A stretch of 64,000 nt of DNA from Chiridota heheva. Lineage: Eukaryota > Echinodermata > Holothuroidea > Apodida > Chiridotidae. The notes under the pieces were generated by a model that was not told where the DNA came from, did not search any database, and saw nothing but the letters and a program-made list of their open reading frames with translations. The position numbers and the translations under genes are program-made. The stretch lies in NCBI GenBank assembly GCA_020152595.1, contig JAIGNY010000316.1, positions 615,001 through 679,000 on the forward strand. The letters run 5' to 3'. This document shows, in pieces, positions 34,676-64,000 of this stretch. Every line of letters starts with the position of its first letter. Positions within the stretch are counted from its first letter, which is position 1.

Positions 34676-36461
34676 CCTTCCTTCTTCCCTTTTCATCCAA
34701 AATATCTAACTACCTTGTATTAACCACTAAGCGATTGTTGCAAACTAATATCTTTACCCAAAACATGATACAACTCAATCAGGGGTGGCAGAAGAGAAGC
34801 CCTGTTAGGGGCCAAGGCAAACTTCACCATGTTAAGCTAAAAAGAGTTTTTGTGATCACTTCCATTCACATAATTTTTCTCTAAACTTTGCATGTATTTA
34901 TGCCTTAATTATTTTATATTTATTTTTCTGCTTCATTTTTGTTTGTTATATAAATGTTAATCAAATCAACAATAACTTGTTCTTCTATCATATGTGCTGA
35001 ATTTTTCCTGTCTAACGAGCTAACATTCCAATTAATTTCATACAGACTCTTCTTAACCTATTTGACATGCATGACACACACTCCAAGGTAGTGATAGGTG
35101 GCTCGCCATAGGTGCAAGGGTATGGCGAGAGGGTGCACTCCCCTTCCTACCACAGATTTGCTAATCATTGTTTTTTGTATTGAAATATCATAATTATACA
35201 TATAATTATCATCTGTATATTTAAAAAGATGTTCTTAGCCTGCCCCACCCCAAATCATGCTTTGCCCCTCCAACTAAAATCTCTTAGAGCCGTCTGTGAT
35301 GGAATTGAATATAAAGCTAGTCAGCTAAACCTGAAATGTAATCAATGCACAACAACCGGGCTCCGATGTCCCAAATATGGATGAAAATCCTCATTCTATA
35401 GAACCAGTTGGGGGACAAAGATCATATTTAAAATAACACACTAAAAAGAAGAGGTATTGCATTGTCAGCATCTGTTCGAATGAAGAGCAACATAAGATAT
35501 AGCAGTATAGTGTCATTGGTTTTCTTGATGAGAGACTATTTTCATCACAATATGTAAATGTCGATTATATAGCTTCGAATGATGTTTATTCAAATTGTAG
35601 CTGAATTAGAAGCATTAGTGGCTGGACTAATGTCACCATTACTACCAAGTATTTAGGAATATGGTTGGTTGTCTCAAGAATATCACTGTCACTGTCCATA
35701 ATATCCAGGTACCCCCTCCCTTTATACTGAATGGCAACTTACAATATCAAAATTTGAAAGAAATCAAACTAATTGAAGAGCTTGAGGGCAAATCTAACTG
35801 ACTCATTAAGGGGACATGACTCATGCGGGTGTATTATTCTTGTGAGAGTGAATGTTCAAATATACTTCTATTGCACGTTATGGTACCGATGACCATTGTG
35901 ACATAATGCTCAAAGCAACAGTAATCATTTCTAATGAAACTCAAATTAATTTTCCAATGACACAAGTATTAGTTTGAGTTTAGTTAACACTTTTAGGCAC
36001 ATGCCAGAAAAAGCACACGTAAGTCACATTGGCCTTGTATTCAGTGTGAGCCCAAAATAAATCTTCTAGAATCAAAGCTGCAGCCAACACATGGAGCACA
36101 AGCATGGGTGTATCCCCACAAAATGGCTATAAATATATAATGCTAATGTCTCTTAAAATTCTCACAATAAAAAGAATTGTAATCAAAACAATTCTTCCTT
36201 TGCAGATATCCATTTTCAATCTATTAGTTTCAAAATGTATCGTTTTCGATCAAGTGCCCATGACTCTAGCAAGAACGTAATCCACATAAAAGATAAACAT
36301 GGTCACCAGGTCAAAGTAAGGTGTCTCCCATGCAAACTCTTTATGGTAGATTTGACAAACTTCAAACAAATCTTACAAAGAATTACTGAAATCACCTCCA
36401 AACCAAACTTCTGACACTTAAATTTGAGGGATGACCTGACGGAAGTTGCACCACACAAAGA
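34676..36461. other. DHX8 downstream flank
   Basis: This region includes the presumed 3' UTR. No second gene was recognised. The 3' end of the transcript cannot be fixed from sequence alone. Confidence 0.4.
35585..35590 (-). promoter_or_regulatory. Candidate polyadenylation signal for DHX8
   Basis: AATAAA on the minus strand about 870 nt after the DHX8 stop is the first canonical hexamer I found downstream. It is a weak assignment; variant hexamers nearer the stop are possible. Confidence 0.2.

Positions 36462-64000
<27,539 letters not shown>

Overview
This is a window of animal nuclear DNA. It is AT-rich, intron-rich and full of decayed transposons, tandem repeats and microsatellites. The only conserved multi-exon gene is the spliceosomal DEAH-box helicase DHX8 (yeast Prp22) on the minus strand. 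Fourteen exons, from the end of the S1 domain to the stop codon, run from the right edge (64000) down to 36462; the N-terminal part lies beyond the window. All exon phases join without conflict to give about 895 residues. The intron density, the leucine-rich-repeat (LRR) membrane protein family and the mix of L1/Tx1-like LINEs, tRNA-derived SINEs, hAT elements and THAP-carrying elements suggest a marine invertebrate deuterostome, perhaps an echinoderm. That assignment is an inference from character, not proof.

Layout. 1-5700: a foldback-type repeat, a tandem array, a G-rich minisatellite and a 306-bp inverted-repeat element. 5726-6191: a pure AT microsatellite. 6450-9722: a degenerate minus-strand LINE, inside which two minisatellites have grown from its own coding sequence. 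9840-11540: dispersed repeats and a second foldback element. 11620-17775: copy 1 of a segmental duplication, holding a 4.4-kb array of about 20 tRNA-like units and then an LRR pseudogene. 19600-22487: copy 2, holding a THAP-element insertion and then an intact LRR transmembrane gene. 22990-31020: three copies of one repeat in mixed orientation, SINEs, two reverse-transcriptase remnants and another inverted-repeat element. 31023-36461: mostly unassigned gene-poor DNA with one SINE. 36462-64000: DHX8, whose introns hold most of the remaining mobile elements.

The best signals are comparisons inside the window, where one copy of a repeat shows the state before an event in the other. The THAP element has empty sites at both of its locations. 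A hAT-like element sits beside a DHX8 splice donor, with its empty site in a duplicated half-exon nearby. A minisatellite near 59.4 kb has been built from a unit that spans a DHX8 exon-intron junction. The two LRR copies share a 119-nt identical tract amid clear divergence, which suggests gene conversion. No CRISPR array, operon or other prokaryotic system is present.
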